Shown here: positions 9,575 to 21,233 of the stretch, in pieces | Position numbering within the stretch: the stretch's first letter is position 1 | Layout of the letters: the number at the start of each line of letters is the position of its first letter | Origin: Aggregatibacter actinomycetemcomitans DSM 8324 | Lineage (GTDB): Bacteria; Pseudomonadota; Gammaproteobacteria; Enterobacterales; Pasteurellaceae | Direction: 5' to 3' | Length of the DNA: 64,000 nucleotides | Assembly (NCBI RefSeq): GCF_000372365.1 | Contig: NZ_AQUU01000005.1 | Span: forward strand, 83,377-147,376 | Notes under the pieces: model-generated | Told to the model about the DNA's origin: nothing | What the model saw: only the letters and a program-made list of their open reading frames with translations | The model's database searches: none | Position numbers and translations under genes: made by a program

Positions 9575-12232
9575 TTATGCGTATAGCGGGTTCAATCTTT
9601 CAGGATCGATACCGTATTTAGCGATTGCTTCGACAACAACTTTCTTATCAACCGAACCTTCTTGCGCCAACACGTTTAATGCCGCAACAACGACGTGGTG
9701 CGCATCGACTTCAAAGTGATCGCGTAAGTTTTCACGGCTATCGGAACGACCGAAACCGTCGGTACCTAACACATGGTAGTGTTTAGACGGCACATAGGCG
9801 CGAATTTGCTCGGCGAACAGTTTCATGTAGTCCGTTGCCGCCACTGCCGGTTTGTCGTTCATCACTTGCGCAACGTATGGCACACGTGGCGTTTCGGTTG
9901 GGTGTAACATATTCCAACGTACCGCGTCGGCACCTTCGCGAGCCGCTTCAGTGAAAGACGGCGCGCTATAAACATCAGAACTGACGCCGTAATCTTTCGC
10001 TAAGATTTGAGCCGCTTCGCGAACATGACGTAAAATCGCGCCGGAACCTAATAATTGCACCGCGCCTTTACCTTTGCCTTCAACGCTTTCAAATTTATAC
10101 AGACCTTTACGAATACCCTCTTCCGCACCGGCAGGCATTGCCGGTTGGTCATAAATTTCGTTTAAGGTGGTGATGTAATAGAACACATCTTCTTGTTTTT
10201 CGCCGTACATACGGTGGATACCATCCTGCATTATTACCGCCACTTCATAAGCGAATGCCGGATCATAAGACACGCAGTTCGGAATGATTAAGGATTGAAT
10301 ATGGCTGTGACCGTCTTCGTGTTGTAAACCTTCACCGTTTAATGTCGTACGGCCTGATGTACCGCCGATCATGAAGCCGCGCGCCAATTGGTCGCCCGCT
10401 GCCCACAATAAGTCGCCCACACGTTGGAAGCCGAACATAGAGTAATAAATAAAGAACGGAATCATCGGCACATTACTGATGGAATAAGAGGTTGCCGCAG
10501 CCAACCAGGAAGATGTCGCGCCTAATTCGTTGATACCTTCTTGCAATACCTGACCGTCTTTCGCTTCACGATAGTACGCCACGAGGTCGCGATCTGAAGG
10601 AACATAGTTTTGACCGTGCGGGTTATAAATACCTACTTGACGGAACAAGCCTTCCATACCGAAAGTACGGGCTTCATCCGCGACGATCGGAACAATGTTT
10701 TTACCGATATTTTTGTCTTTCAATAAGGTATTTAGGAAACGGACGAATGCCATTGTAGTTGAAATCGGACGTGGTTGTGCGCCTAACAACGGTGCGAATT
10801 CGCTAAGCTCAGGCACCTTAAATTCAACGTCAAATTTCGGTTGACGCGCCGGTAAATATCCTTGTAATGCTTTACGGTGTTGGTGCAAGTAATTGTACTC
10901 GTCCGAACCTTCAGGGAAGGTCATGTAAGGCAGTTTTTCCAAATCTTCGTCTTTCACCGGAATATGGAAGTAATCACGGTAGGCTTTAAGGCTATCCATA
11001 GACATTTTTTTGGATTGGTGCGCAGTGTTTTTACTTTCTGCTTCGGAAATTTTATACCCTTTCACGGAATGCACTAAAATCACCACCGGTTTGCCCGCTG
11101 TTTGCGCTTTCTTGAATGCGGCAAAAACTTTCTTCGAATCATGACCACCGCGTCTTAACGCCCAGATTTCATCATCTGTCATGTCGGCAACTAAAGCGGC
11201 AGTTTCAGGGTAACGACCGAAGAAATGCTCGCGCACATAGGCACCATCTTTTGATTTGAAAGTCAGGTAGTCCCCGTCAACCACTTCCATCATTAATTGG
11301 GTTAATTTACCAGTGGTGTCTTTGGCGAATAATTTATCCCAACCGCTACCCCACATGACTTTAATCACTTCCCAACCTGCGCCGACGAATAAACCTTCTA
11401 ATTCTTGAACGATTTTACCGTTACCGTTTACCGGTCCGTCTAAGCGTTGTAAGTTACAGGAAATCACAAAAATTAAGTTATCCAAATGCTCACGGGCGGC
11501 AAATGTCAATGCACCTTTAGATTCAATTTCATCCATTTCGCCATCGCCCAGGAAAGCATACACTTTTTGATCAGCCGTATCTTTCAAACCGCGATTTTCC
11601 AAGTATTTTAAGAAACGGGCTTGATAAATCGCATTGACCGGACCTAAACCCATAGATACTGTTGAGAATTGCCAAAAATCAGGCATTAATTTCGGATGCG
11701 GATAAGAAGACAAACCTTTGCCGTGCACTTCTTGACGGAAATTGTCTAATTGGTCTTCGGTCAAACGACCTTCTAGGAATGCGCGCGCATACATACCCGG
11801 TGCAGCGTGACCTTGGAAGAAAACCAAATCGCCGCCATTTTTCTCGGTTGCGGCTTTGAAGAAATGATTAAAACAAACTTCATAAACCGTTGCAGCAGAT
11901 TGGAAAGTAGATAAGTGACCGCCTAAATCAAGGTCTTTTTTCTGACCGCGCAACACCATCATCACAGCATTCCAGCGGACATAAGAACGAATACGACGCT
12001 CAATGTCTAAATTTCCCGGATACTCGGGCTGTTCAGAAACCGAGATCGTATTCACGTAATCTGTAGTAATCCCTGTCGGCAAAGAAACGCCGCCAATACG
12101 AGCTTGCTGCATCACTTGATCAATAATGAACTGCGCACGCTCAACACCTTCTTCACGAATTAACGAATCAATTGCTGCCAACCAATCGTTAGTTTCGATC
12201 GGATCTACGTCATTTTTTAACAATTCTAACAT
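9575..12232 (-). CDS. aceE: Pyruvate dehydrogenase E1 component
   Basis: The thiamine-diphosphate enzyme that decarboxylates pyruvate and acetylates the E2 lipoyl arm. At 885 residues it matches the homodimeric gamma-proteobacterial E1 (886-887 in E. coli). The thiamine-diphosphate motif is visible as [16 protein letters not shown] (near residue 229) running to the [17 protein letters not shown] segment. The pyrimidine-domain stretch [12 protein letters not shown] and the terminal transketolase C-domain ([19 protein letters not shown]) follow. It is the first gene of the operon. The start [18 protein letters not shown] is preceded by GGAAAAAG. I see no clear PdhR or ArcA operator. Confidence 0.97.
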   Translation of the reverse strand: MLELLKNDVDPIETNDWLAAIDSLIREEGVERAQFIIDQVMQQARIGGVSLPTGITTDYVNTISVSEQPEYPGNLDIERRIRSYVRWNAVMMVLRGQKKDLDLGGHLSTFQSAATVYEVCFNHFFKAATEKNGGDLVFFQGHAAPGMYARAFLEGRLTEDQLDNFRQEVHGKGLSSYPHPKLMPDFWQFSTVSMGLGPVNAIYQARFLKYLENRGLKDTADQKVYAFLGDGEMDEIESKGALTFAAREHLDNLIFVISCNLQRLDGPVNGNGKIVQELEGLFVGAGWEVIKVMWGSGWDKLFAKDTTGKLTQLMMEVVDGDYLTFKSKDGAYVREHFFGRYPETAALVADMTDDEIWALRRGGHDSKKVFAAFKKAQTAGKPVVILVHSVKGYKISEAESKNTAHQSKKMSMDSLKAYRDYFHIPVKDEDLEKLPYMTFPEGSDEYNYLHQHRKALQGYLPARQPKFDVEFKVPELSEFAPLLGAQPRPISTTMAFVRFLNTLLKDKNIGKNIVPIVADEARTFGMEGLFRQVGIYNPHGQNYVPSDRDLVAYYREAKDGQVLQEGINELGATSSWLAAATSYSISNVPMIPFFIYYSMFGFQRVGDLLWAAGDQLARGFMIGGTSGRTTLNGEGLQHEDGHSHIQSLIIPNCVSYDPAFAYEVAVIMQDGIHRMYGEKQEDVFYYITTLNEIYDQPAMPAGAEEGIRKGLYKFESVEGKGKGAVQLLGSGAILRHVREAAQILAKDYGVSSDVYSAPSFTEAAREGADAVRWNMLHPTETPRVPYVAQVMNDKPAVAATDYMKLFAEQIRAYVPSKHYHVLGTDGFGRSDSRENLRDHFEVDAHHVVVAALNVLAQEGSVDKKVVVEAIAKYGIDPERLNPLYA

Positions 12233-12625
12233 AGCTTTTTCCTTATCTTTGTTAAGTTAGAAGTACGTTTAACCTACTTTTGTAGAAATTAAACAACGAA
12301 TTGATAACTAAAATATGTTTAATCTGTCAAAAATTCTTATACAATTTCTGTACAAAAAAACAGACATTACAAATTTTTAACAAATAATACGAATCTTATT
12401 AGATTTTTTGAAAAAATGATAGCGGTTTTTCACGCTAAGCCAGAAAATATCCTATTTGCCGTTCATTTTTAAATAATCACAAATTGGTATAATTTGCTAA
12501 AGTAATCAAAAAAATGACCGCACTTTATCGATTTTATTTACCCGTCACATAATGCGCATAAAATATTGCATAGCAAAGCAAATTAACCTACTATTACACT
12601 CAACTATTTTATGTTGGAGAAGAAA
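12233..12625. promoter_or_regulatory. Divergent upstream region of aceE and tehB
   Basis: About 390 AT-rich bases between two divergent genes. A TATAAT at 12488-12493 could be a -10 element toward tehB, though no good -35 is seen. One uptake signal lies near 12517-12525. The promoter for aceE must lie here but I cannot place it. Confidence 0.45.
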
Positions 12626-13486
12626 ATGCAAAGCGAGCTGATTTCTTATAAAAAAATGCCTGTTTGGACTAAACACACATTGCCCAAAATGTTTCGGGAA
12701 AAACACAACACCAAAACCGGCACTTGGGGAAAAATCACTGTCTTAAAAGGAAAATTAAAATTTTATGTACTGACCAAAGACGGCGATGTGCTCAGCGAGC
12801 ATATTTTCACCCCACAATATGAAACGCCTTTTGTGGAACCACAACTTTGGCACCGTGTCGAAGCGCTATCAGACGATTTAGAATGTTTCCTTGAATTCTA
12901 TTGTACAAAAGAAGACTATTTCAGCAAAAAATACAACATGACTGCCACCCACGGCGATGTGGTGGATGCTGCCAAAATCATCAAACCGTGCAAGGTGTTG
13001 GATTTAGGCTGCGGACAAGGACGTAATTCCCTTTATTTAAGTTTGCTCGGTTATGATGTGACCTCTTGGGATCACAATGAAAGCAGTCTCATGTTTTTAA
13101 ATGAGATCAAAGAAAAAGAAAATCTGAATATTCAGACCGCACTTTACAACATCAACGATGCCAATATTCAAGAAAACTATGATTTCATCGTTTCCACGGT
13201 GGTCTTCATGTTCCTGGATCGCGACCGCATGCCGGCAATTATCGAAAATATACAAGACCGCACCAACCCGAGTGGTTATAATTTAATCGTTGCCGCCATG
13301 TCTACAGCGGAAGTCCCTTGTCCACTGCCGTTTTCTTTCACCTTCGCCGAAGGAGAATTAAAACAATACTACAAAGACTGGGAATTTCTTGAGTACAACG
13401 AAGACATGGGCGAATTGCACAAAACCGATGAAAACGGCAATCGAATTAAAATGAAATTTGTGACAATGTTGGCAAGAAAGAAATAA
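12626..13486 (+). CDS. tehB: TehB, SAM-dependent tellurite methyltransferase
   Basis: A 286-residue cytoplasmic methyltransferase. The first 90 residues or so are the TehB N-terminal domain found in Haemophilus (TWGKITVLKGKLKFY, then VEPQLWHRVEAL), and the rest is a class I SAM-binding fold with motif I VLDLGCGQGRNSLYLSLLG near residue 128. TehB-type enzymes give tellurite resistance, and in H. influenzae TehB is linked to oxidative-stress resistance and haem use; these are family facts. The start at 12626 (MQSELISYKKMPVW) has GGAG seven bases upstream; an ATG 15 bases earlier has none. An uptake signal lies inside the gene near 13135-13143. Confidence 0.93.
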   Translation: MQSELISYKKMPVWTKHTLPKMFREKHNTKTGTWGKITVLKGKLKFYVLTKDGDVLSEHIFTPQYETPFVEPQLWHRVEALSDDLECFLEFYCTKEDYFSKKYNMTATHGDVVDAAKIIKPCKVLDLGCGQGRNSLYLSLLGYDVTSWDHNESSLMFLNEIKEKENLNIQTALYNINDANIQENYDFIVSTVVFMFLDRDRMPAIIENIQDRTNPSGYNLIVAAMSTAEVPCPLPFSFTFAEGELKQYYKDWEFLEYNEDMGELHKTDENGNRIKMKFVTMLARKK

Positions 13487-13638
13487 GCTCAATAGGTTAT
13501 AAAAAGTGAGTTAAAGCCTGATAATACTGGTATGGGGTTCACCCACTTCTTTGAATTTATGAGCAAAAATTGATAAAAACAACTTTGTTTGTCTGCTATG
13601 TCATTAAGTTTTTTAAAGCCACCGCACTTTCCTTCTAA

Positions 13639-16353
13639 CTATATATACCCCATCAGCTTCAACAAATCTTTCGTATAAGAAATGGCTTCACTACGGTTTG
13701 CCACGCCGATTTTTTGGTAGAGATTACGGATGTGGGTTTTGATAGTGGTGGTTGCCACTTGCAGTTCGTCGGAAATTTGTTCATTGCTGTAACCGGAATA
13801 AATCAGCCCCAGTACCTGCCACTCCCGTTGCGTGAGCGGGCTGATTTTGAGCAACTCGGGCACTTGCGGATTGGCAAGCAACTTGGCGACGAACTGTTCA
13901 TCGAAATGGGCGAATTTATGACGGTAATATTGATTAATGTTTCGCAAAATAAATTGCGCTTTATGCAAAGCAAGTTCGTCCAATACGTTTAATTGCAGCA
14001 AATGACGAATTTGTTGTGCCATCATTTCCCCTTCAATCACAAAGGCACTGATGAAATTGGTTTGACGCGCCAAACGCAACGCCTCGATTAAATCCTTTTG
14101 CGCCAAATGTTTTTCGTTTTGCAGGAAATACCAACGGTTACGCAATATCAAGGCACGGTTTAAATCGCTGGTGAGATGATATTCTTCCGCTGTGGCGATG
14201 AGTTTATCCAGAATCTGTTTGGCTTCTTCAAACTGCCCCACCAACATTTGCGCACGCACGATATTGCGCCATTGAACCTGAGTAAAATGATTACGATCAG
14301 TTGCCGGCGGCTGATTTTGAATCAGCCAATTGTGTGCTGCTTCTTCGTCATTAGTCATTTGCCATAAAAATAATTTCACCTGATCCACATTTGCCAGCCA
14401 GTCATGATGATGGTTATAGGCATTTTGCAACTGCTCCGCTTCCCGCAATAAACGGGTGGCATTGTCCAAGTCGCCGCGCACTAGGGAAATTTTGCTCAAC
14501 AAAGCAATGCACTGTAATTTATCTTTCGGTTCATTCAGCACGGCGATACCCGCATTTGCCATGGCTTCCGCTTTATCCAGATTGTACCACTCCCACAGAA
14601 TACGCCCTTTCAGTCGGAGTAAAAACTCGTACATCGGCACTTTTTGCAGATGATTTTCTTTCACGAATAAACCGGCTTTGTCCAGCATATCGTAAGCAGC
14701 TTGCAGGAAACCTTGCGCCATGAGAATTTCCGATTGTTGCAACAGCGACCACAAAATATTGTGATAAGCGTGATGTTGACGTGCCATTTTTTCCGCACCT
14801 TGCAACATAATTAACGCTTCGTTAAGGTTGCCGTAACAATGGTAAGCTTCGCCGATAATGGAAGTTGCCACAATACGTGCATAATAATAATTCTCTGATA
14901 AATCGGCTAGCGCTTTAGAAGCCAAAGAGAAGGCAGTATTCTCATCTCCGCTGTTAATCGCCACCTGTGCTTTCAGCACGTCAAATTCTGCCTGATTTTC
15001 TTTGCTCATTTGTACGTTATGTTCAGCCAAGGCATCCTGAAAATGAGCAAAAATACCGGACACTTCTACATGACGGTGTTGACTTTGTACCAACCACGCC
15101 TTCAGTAATACCAAATTCGGGTGTTGAATCAATACTGCATAATCAACGCGATTCAAACTTTCTTCCAGTAACTTCAATTCACCTTGATGAAACAAATACC
15201 AAGCGTGCTGTTGTAAAATCACCAATAATGTGGACACATCGCTTAATTGCATGGCGTGATAGAGCGCTTCGGTAAAATAGCCCAGTTTTAACCAGGCTTG
15301 GGCGGCGCGGCGGTGCAATTCTTCCAGTTGTTCCGTTAATTCCAGTTCGCAACAATGCGCCAGGAAAGAAGCAAACAGCGGGTGAAAACGCCACCAGTTG
15401 TCGTCGGAATCCATTTGCTGAATAAACAAGCCCTGCTTTTCCAGTTCCTCCAGTTTGCGACGGCTATTGCTTAAACCGGTAACCTCTTTCACCAGATTTT
15501 CATTCATAGAACGCAAAATGGAACATTGCAACACGAAGGTGCGGGTTTCGTTATCTACATGATTCAGCACTTCATCGCTTAGATATTCGTTAATGTGGAA
15601 ATTATTTAATTTTGCCAGCCGTTTTTCCATTTCCTGCAACGGCAACACGCCACCGGATTTATCCATTGCCTGTTTGGCAGATAAGCTAATCAGCTGAAGT
15701 GCGGTCGGCCAGCCTTCCACTTCGTTACATAACGCAATGATTTCCTGTTCCGGCAGTCCATTTCCTAAACGGGATTGGAAAAAGGCGAGGGATTCCTGAT
15801 GATTAAAAGAAAGCTGATGCATATCAATTTCCAGCAATTGTTCCTGCACCCGCAAGCCGGCAATGCCAAACGGCGGTACGGCGCGGGAAATGAGAATCAG
15901 CGTCATGTTTTCCGGCTGATGGCGAATCCAATACTTTAATGCGTCATGAATTTCGTCATTATCGATCAAGTGGTAGTCATCGATAATCAAATAGAAATGT
16001 TCCTTGAAATCCAAGACCTTCATCAGCAACTGATTTAACGAAGAAAGTAAATTCGCCTGATTAAAGCCTTCTTCCGTCATCGGCGGTTTCATGCCGATAG
16101 CACGATGCAACGCCGCGCTGAAATAGGTGGCGAAACGCTCTGCCTCATTGTCGCTGTCATCCAAAGAATACCAACCGACATTTTTCTGCCCGGCGACCCA
16201 TTGGGAAATTAAGGTGGTTTTGCCATAGCCTGCCGGCGCATGAATCAGCACCAGCGGATAAAGATGCGCCTTGTCCAGCAAGCGGGTTAAACGATCCCGT
16301 TGAATACTGTTTTGCAGGCGATAAGAACAAATTAACTTTGATGGAATTAACAT
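13639..16353 (-). CDS. malT: MalT, ATP- and maltotriose-dependent activator of the maltose regulon
   Basis: A 904-residue regulator of the STAND/LAL class, almost the length of E. coli MalT (901). The P-loop is APAGYGKTTLISQW near residues 40-53 and the Walker B-like strand is YLIIDDYHLID near residue 124. The sensor region is made of helical TPR-like repeats. The C-terminus is a LuxR-type helix-turn-helix (LTQREWQVLGLIYSGYSN, then IKTHIRNLYQKIGVANRSEA). It is divergent from malP-malQ, the classic arrangement. The start MLIPSKLICSYRLQNS matches family N-termini. Confidence 0.95.
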   Translation of the reverse strand: MLIPSKLICSYRLQNSIQRDRLTRLLDKAHLYPLVLIHAPAGYGKTTLISQWVAGQKNVGWYSLDDSDNEAERFATYFSAALHRAIGMKPPMTEEGFNQANLLSSLNQLLMKVLDFKEHFYLIIDDYHLIDNDEIHDALKYWIRHQPENMTLILISRAVPPFGIAGLRVQEQLLEIDMHQLSFNHQESLAFFQSRLGNGLPEQEIIALCNEVEGWPTALQLISLSAKQAMDKSGGVLPLQEMEKRLAKLNNFHINEYLSDEVLNHVDNETRTFVLQCSILRSMNENLVKEVTGLSNSRRKLEELEKQGLFIQQMDSDDNWWRFHPLFASFLAHCCELELTEQLEELHRRAAQAWLKLGYFTEALYHAMQLSDVSTLLVILQQHAWYLFHQGELKLLEESLNRVDYAVLIQHPNLVLLKAWLVQSQHRHVEVSGIFAHFQDALAEHNVQMSKENQAEFDVLKAQVAINSGDENTAFSLASKALADLSENYYYARIVATSIIGEAYHCYGNLNEALIMLQGAEKMARQHHAYHNILWSLLQQSEILMAQGFLQAAYDMLDKAGLFVKENHLQKVPMYEFLLRLKGRILWEWYNLDKAEAMANAGIAVLNEPKDKLQCIALLSKISLVRGDLDNATRLLREAEQLQNAYNHHHDWLANVDQVKLFLWQMTNDEEAAHNWLIQNQPPATDRNHFTQVQWRNIVRAQMLVGQFEEAKQILDKLIATAEEYHLTSDLNRALILRNRWYFLQNEKHLAQKDLIEALRLARQTNFISAFVIEGEMMAQQIRHLLQLNVLDELALHKAQFILRNINQYYRHKFAHFDEQFVAKLLANPQVPELLKISPLTQREWQVLGLIYSGYSNEQISDELQVATTTIKTHIRNLYQKIGVANRSEAISYTKDLLKLMGYI

Positions 16354-16387
16354 AACTTTAATCGTGAATTGAACTATAACGAAAGAA

Positions 16388-16459
16388 GGAGGATTTCTCC
16401 TACCTAGTCTAACGAATTACTTCCTTGTTGTCATACCGGCAAGATTATAGCAGGGAGGA
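16388..16459 (+). promoter_or_regulatory. Putative MalT boxes upstream of malP
   Basis: Two direct GGAGGA hexamers, at 16388-16393 and 16454-16459, fit the MalT core GGA(T/G)GA and lie in the malT-malP divergent region, 63-134 bases before malP. Such short motifs can occur by chance; location and shared orientation are the support. Confidence 0.5.
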
Positions 16460-16521
16460 TTTCCTTTTACTTTGATTAAACATAATAAAACCACGAAATA
16501 AATTAATCAGGAGCCCCTTTT

Positions 16522-18912
16522 ATGCCTAAACAACGAACCTATGACAACGCATTTGATGCGATTGTCAAAAAATATTGCCGTTATTTTGATGTGCAATCAC
16601 CGCAACAATTCGCCCTCGACCAATGGTATCGCGTGATTGCCGAAGGCACTCTCGAACTGGCTTATGGCAAACCTGCCGCGAAAAAAAACGGTCGCCATGT
16701 GAATTATCTTTCCATGGAATTTTTAATCGGTAGAATCACCGGCAATAATTTGATGAATCTCGGTTACTACGACGACATCAAAACCTATTTAGCAAAATAC
16801 GATGTGGAACTGCTGGATGTATTGGAACAGGAGCGGGATCCCGCATTAGGTAACGGCGGTTTAGGGCGCTTGGCGGCGTGCTTTTTAGACTCTATGGCGG
16901 CGCTCGGACAAAATGCCACCGGCTACGGCTTGCATTATCAATACGGTTTATTTAAACAATCCTTTGAAGACGGTATGCAAAAAGAAAGCGCCGATCTGTG
17001 GTCGCGCAACAGCTACCCATGGCACCGTTATAACCCGTCCAAAACACAAAATATCGGCTTCGGTGGTAAAATCACGCCGATTAAAGGCGACAAATACGCT
17101 TGGGAGCCGAAACTCATCATTCAAGGCAAAGCCTTTGATTTGCCGATCGTCGGCTATAAGAATGATGTCATCCAACCGCTACGTTTATGGCAGGCAGACA
17201 GCGAACAATCATTCGATTTGGCGTTGTTCAACGACGGTAAATTCCTTAACGCGGATAAAACGATCGTCAATGCCACCGCACTTACTCAGGTGCTCTACCC
17301 GAACGACAACCACAAAGCGGGACAAAAATTGCGCTTAATGCAGCAATATTTCCACTGCGCCTGCTCCGTCGCTGATATTCTGGCGCGTCATTTTGCCGAA
17401 GGTCATGCGTTGAAAGACTTCGCCAAATATCAAGTGATTCAACTGAATGACACCCACCCGACTCTCGCCATTCCGGAATTAATGCGCGTGTTGTTGGATG
17501 AGCATGATCTCAGCTGGGACGACGCCTGGAAGATCTGTTCCCACACCTTCGCTTACACCAACCACACCTTATTGCCGGAGGCCCTGGAACAATGGGATCA
17601 ACGTTTATTCAAACAATTACTGCCGCGCCATTTCCAAATTGTGGAAAAAATCAATAACCTCTTCCACGAAAAAGTGCGGTCGAAATTCGGTGCGGATCCG
17701 AAAGTGTGGGAAAAATTGGCGATTCTGTTCGACTACCGCGTGCGTATGGCGAATCTGTGCGTAGTGACCTGTTTCAAAGTCAACGGCGTGGCGCAAATTC
17801 ACTCGGATTTGGTGGTCAGTGATTTGTTCCCGGAATACCACAAACTGTTCCCGACCAAATTCTGCAACGTCACCAACGGTATTACACCGCGCCGCTGGAT
17901 CCAACAAGCCAACCCGAAATTAAGCGCGCTGTTGGATAAAACCCTGAGAAAAGACTGGGCGAAAGATCTGGAGTTGCTCAAAGGCGTGGAAAAATTTGTG
18001 GACGATGCGGCGTTCCGTGAGGAATATCGCGCCATTAAACATCACAATAAAGTGGTGTTAGCCGATGAAATTCAACGCACTTTAGGCTTCACCGTGAATA
18101 CCGATGCGATTTTCGATATTCAAATTAAGCGTTTCCACGAATATAAACGCCAGCATCTGAATCTGTTAAACATTATCGCTACATACCAATCGCTGAAAGC
18201 CAATCCGAATCAGGATTACACCCCGCGCGTGTTCGTGTTTGCCGGTAAAGCGGCGCCGGGCTATTATCTGGCGAAAAATATCATTCACGCCATCAACAAC
18301 GTGGCGGAGGTCATCAATAACGACAAAGCCATGAAAGATCGCCTGCAAGTGGCGTTCCTGCCGGATTACCGCGTCAGCCTGGCGGAAAAAATCATTCCGG
18401 CGGCGGACGTATCCGAGCAAATTTCCATGGCGGGTAAAGAAGCCTCCGGCACCGGCAACATGAAGCTGGCGCTCAACGGTGCATTGACCTTAGGCACATT
18501 GGACGGCGCGAATGTGGAAATCGCCGAAATGGTAGGCGAAGAAAACGTGTTTATTTTCGGTCACACCGTGGAAAGCGTGCGCGAGTTATTGGCGAAAGGC
18601 TACAAACCGCGCGATTACTACAAACGCAATCCGGTGTTAAAAAGCGCCATGGATTTCTTAACCAAAGGCAAGGTCTGCCACGGCGACAAACAGATGTTTA
18701 AACTGATGCTGGACAGCCTGTTGAAGCATGATCCGTTCCTTGTACTTGCGGATTTCGACAGCTATGTCAACGCGCAGCAAAAAATCGGCGAAGCCTATTT
18801 GGATCAGGATGCCTGGTTACGCAGCGCCATTTTAAATACCGCGCGTTTAGGCATGTTCAGCTCCGATCGTTCCATCCGCGATTATCAACAACGAATCTGG
18901 CTGAAAAAATGA
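16522..18912 (+). CDS. malP: MalP, maltodextrin phosphorylase
   Basis: Cleaves maltodextrins with phosphate to give glucose 1-phosphate. It is a 796-residue GT35 enzyme, the length of E. coli MalP (797). Visible landmarks are SMEFLIGR near residue 70, [19 protein letters not shown] near residue 112, and the pyridoxal-phosphate lysine in [19 protein letters not shown] near residue 640. It lacks the N-terminal regulatory extension of animal enzymes. AGGAG lies 6-8 bases upstream of the ATG. The next gene, malQ, follows after 102 bases with one uptake signal directly after the malP stop. The glycogen phosphorylase GlgP is close in sequence, but the malT-malQ context favours MalP. Confidence 0.92.
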   Translation: MPKQRTYDNAFDAIVKKYCRYFDVQSPQQFALDQWYRVIAEGTLELAYGKPAAKKNGRHVNYLSMEFLIGRITGNNLMNLGYYDDIKTYLAKYDVELLDVLEQERDPALGNGGLGRLAACFLDSMAALGQNATGYGLHYQYGLFKQSFEDGMQKESADLWSRNSYPWHRYNPSKTQNIGFGGKITPIKGDKYAWEPKLIIQGKAFDLPIVGYKNDVIQPLRLWQADSEQSFDLALFNDGKFLNADKTIVNATALTQVLYPNDNHKAGQKLRLMQQYFHCACSVADILARHFAEGHALKDFAKYQVIQLNDTHPTLAIPELMRVLLDEHDLSWDDAWKICSHTFAYTNHTLLPEALEQWDQRLFKQLLPRHFQIVEKINNLFHEKVRSKFGADPKVWEKLAILFDYRVRMANLCVVTCFKVNGVAQIHSDLVVSDLFPEYHKLFPTKFCNVTNGITPRRWIQQANPKLSALLDKTLRKDWAKDLELLKGVEKFVDDAAFREEYRAIKHHNKVVLADEIQRTLGFTVNTDAIFDIQIKRFHEYKRQHLNLLNIIATYQSLKANPNQDYTPRVFVFAGKAAPGYYLAKNIIHAINNVAEVINNDKAMKDRLQVAFLPDYRVSLAEKIIPAADVSEQISMAGKEASGTGNMKLALNGALTLGTLDGANVEIAEMVGEENVFIFGHTVESVRELLAKGYKPRDYYKRNPVLKSAMDFLTKGKVCHGDKQMFKLMLDSLLKHDPFLVLADFDSYVNAQQKIGEAYLDQDAWLRSAILNTARLGMFSSDRSIRDYQQRIWLKK

Positions 18913-19014
18913 CCGCACTTTTTAGTGAACGATAAAATCCACTGATGGCGAGCGTCTCCCGACCACCGCTAATCAACACACAACCGGAATCAGACAATCC
19001 TTTAAGGAATCACT

Positions 19015-21090
19015 ATGTCTATTAAAGAAAAACGCTTCGACCAAGCGGGCATCATGCCCTACTTTTTTGACGAACGAGGGCTGAAAATTCGCGCGCCACT
19101 TGCTATTAAAAAAGCCTTGCTTTCCACTTTTGAAGGTCATGTAACCAGCCGTACTCACCCGCTGCCGCCGGTGAAAATTCTCCATCAAAATCAACCGCAC
19201 TTTTTATTGTTAAATGTTTCCGATGCCACCCGCTCATGGCAGGGCAAATGGCAGCTTCACCTGGAAGATGGTGCCGGCATCCTTGAAGGCAAAGTGAAAA
19301 AAAATAGCATAACCCTGCCGCGCGATTTGCCGTTGGGGTATCACGATTTGGTGTTGCATGGTGGAAAAGAAGAAGTGCATTGCCGCCTTATCGTTGCGCC
19401 GCAGCGTTGTTATGAACCGGAAGCATTTGCCGAACAGAAAAAACTCTGGGGCAGCTTTATTCAGCTTTACACTCTGAAATCGGCGCGCAACTGGGGTGTG
19501 GGCGATTTCGGTGATTTGCAAGAATTTATTCGCGGGCTTGCGCCGTACCAAGCGGATTTTTTAGGCTTAAACCCAATTCATGCTCTGTTTCCGGGAAATC
19601 CCGATGGTGCCAGCCCGTATAGCCCGTCTTCGCGCAAATGGCTGAACATTATTTACATCAACATCGATCAACTGCCGGAATTTCAACAAAGCGCGGAGGC
19701 AAAACGCTGGTTTAATTCGGCGGAAGTGCAGGAAAAATTGAACGCCTTACGCGCCGCCGAATGGATTGATTACGCCGAGGTGATGGCGTTGAAATTGAAG
19801 GGGCTGCATTTTGCCTTTGCCGAATTTAAAGAAAATCCGACCGCACTTTCCCAACAAGCTTTTGCCAATTTCGTGCGCAACGGCGGCGAAAGTTTACAGG
19901 TGCAAGCCACTTTTGATGCGCTGCACGCCCATTTAAGCGCCCGTTATCGCGAGCAATGGGGCTGGGATTTCTGGGCGCCGGAATTCCAGGATTATCATTC
20001 CGAGGTCGTCGCCCAATTCCGTCGTCAATATGGTGAGAAAATCGAATTTTATGCCTGGTTGCAATTCTGCGCCGACCAACAACTTGCCGAATGCGATGCC
20101 TTATGCAAAGCGCAACAAATGACCATCGGTATGTACCGCGATTTAGCGGTGGGCGTCACCGGCAGCGGTTCGGAAACCTGGAGCGATAAGGAATTGTATT
20201 GTCTGCGGGCGTCCGTGGGCGCGCCGCCCGATGTGTTATGTCCGCAAGGACAAAACTGGGGCTTAACGCCGATGAATCCGCACATTCTGAAACAACGCGC
20301 TTATCAGCCGTTTATCGACTTGGTACGCGCCAATATGAATCATTGCGGCGCATTGCGTATCGATCACATTATGTCGTTGTTGCGTTTGTGGTGGATCCCG
20401 AAAGGCGACAGCGCGGCCAACGGCGCCTATGTGCGTTATCCGGTCGATGATTTGATCGCCATTCTCGCCCTCGAAAGCCAACGTCGTCGCTGCGTGATTA
20501 TCGGTGAAGATTTAGGCACCGTGCCGAAAGAAATCGTCAGCAAACTCAAAAATGCCGGCATTTTGTCTTACAAAATATTCTATTTTGAATTCGATAAACA
20601 GGGACAAAGTCGCGACCTGCAGGACTATCCGTACCAAGCGATGACCACCCTAAGCACCCACGATCTGCCGACCATTAACGGTTATTGGCGCGGTTATGAT
20701 TTTGAGTTGGGGCAAAAATACGGCGTGTATCCGAACCCGCAAATTCTGGAAATTCTGAAAAATGGTCGCGTGAAAGCAAAAGCGGGTATCCTGCAACGCT
20801 TGAAAGAACATGACATTGACGTGGACGCCGGTATCGACGAAACCTTGTCTTCCGATGTGAACAAAAAATTTGTTCATCAGCTGCAATCTTATGTCGCCGA
20901 TGTGGGCAGCGCCCTGTTCGGCTTCCAACCGGAAGACTGGCTGGGTATGACCGAACCGGTCAACATTCCGGGCACCAGTATGCAATACGCCAACTGGCGC
21001 CGCCGTTTAACGCAAAACACCGACGCAATTTTTGCCGATCAAGACATTCAGAAATTGCTGAAAAAAGTGAACGCTAAACGTAAAGGGTAA
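19015..21090 (+). CDS. malQ: MalQ, 4-alpha-glucanotransferase (amylomaltase)
   Basis: Transfers glucan segments between maltodextrins, releasing glucose and extending chains for MalP. It is a 691-residue GH77 enzyme (E. coli 694). The catalytic nucleophile is in ALRIDHIMSLLRLWW near residue 445, the acid/base glutamate in CVIIGEDLGTVP near residue 495, and the third aspartate in TLSTHDLPTINGYW. The N-terminal region of about 130 residues is the extension typical of enterobacterial MalQ. AAGGA precedes the start. It is followed by a long palindromic terminator. Confidence 0.94.
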   Translation: MSIKEKRFDQAGIMPYFFDERGLKIRAPLAIKKALLSTFEGHVTSRTHPLPPVKILHQNQPHFLLLNVSDATRSWQGKWQLHLEDGAGILEGKVKKNSITLPRDLPLGYHDLVLHGGKEEVHCRLIVAPQRCYEPEAFAEQKKLWGSFIQLYTLKSARNWGVGDFGDLQEFIRGLAPYQADFLGLNPIHALFPGNPDGASPYSPSSRKWLNIIYINIDQLPEFQQSAEAKRWFNSAEVQEKLNALRAAEWIDYAEVMALKLKGLHFAFAEFKENPTALSQQAFANFVRNGGESLQVQATFDALHAHLSARYREQWGWDFWAPEFQDYHSEVVAQFRRQYGEKIEFYAWLQFCADQQLAECDALCKAQQMTIGMYRDLAVGVTGSGSETWSDKELYCLRASVGAPPDVLCPQGQNWGLTPMNPHILKQRAYQPFIDLVRANMNHCGALRIDHIMSLLRLWWIPKGDSAANGAYVRYPVDDLIAILALESQRRRCVIIGEDLGTVPKEIVSKLKNAGILSYKIFYFEFDKQGQSRDLQDYPYQAMTTLSTHDLPTINGYWRGYDFELGQKYGVYPNPQILEILKNGRVKAKAGILQRLKEHDIDVDAGIDETLSSDVNKKFVHQLQSYVADVGSALFGFQPEDWLGMTEPVNIPGTSMQYANWRRRLTQNTDAIFADQDIQKLLKKVNAKRKG

Positions 21091-21115
21091 GCCCCGATGT
21101 AACCAATATAAATGA

Positions 21116-21161
21116 AAAGTGCGGTGGGTTTTAAAAACGTTTTTAAAACCCACCGCACTTT
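21116..21161. terminator. 46-bp perfect palindrome built on two uptake signals, after malQ
   Basis: Two inverted uptake signals (21117-21125 and 21152-21160) form the outer part of a perfect palindrome extended inward through GGGTTTTAAAAAC. It lies 25 bases past malQ and about 70 bases past the convergent cvpA, and can act as a bidirectional terminator. Confidence 0.85.
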
Positions 21162-21233
21162 AAACACCTACCCCCGCCAACGTTCAAATAAATCCCGTTC
21201 CAAGGGATATTCATCTGATCCCAACCAAATAGA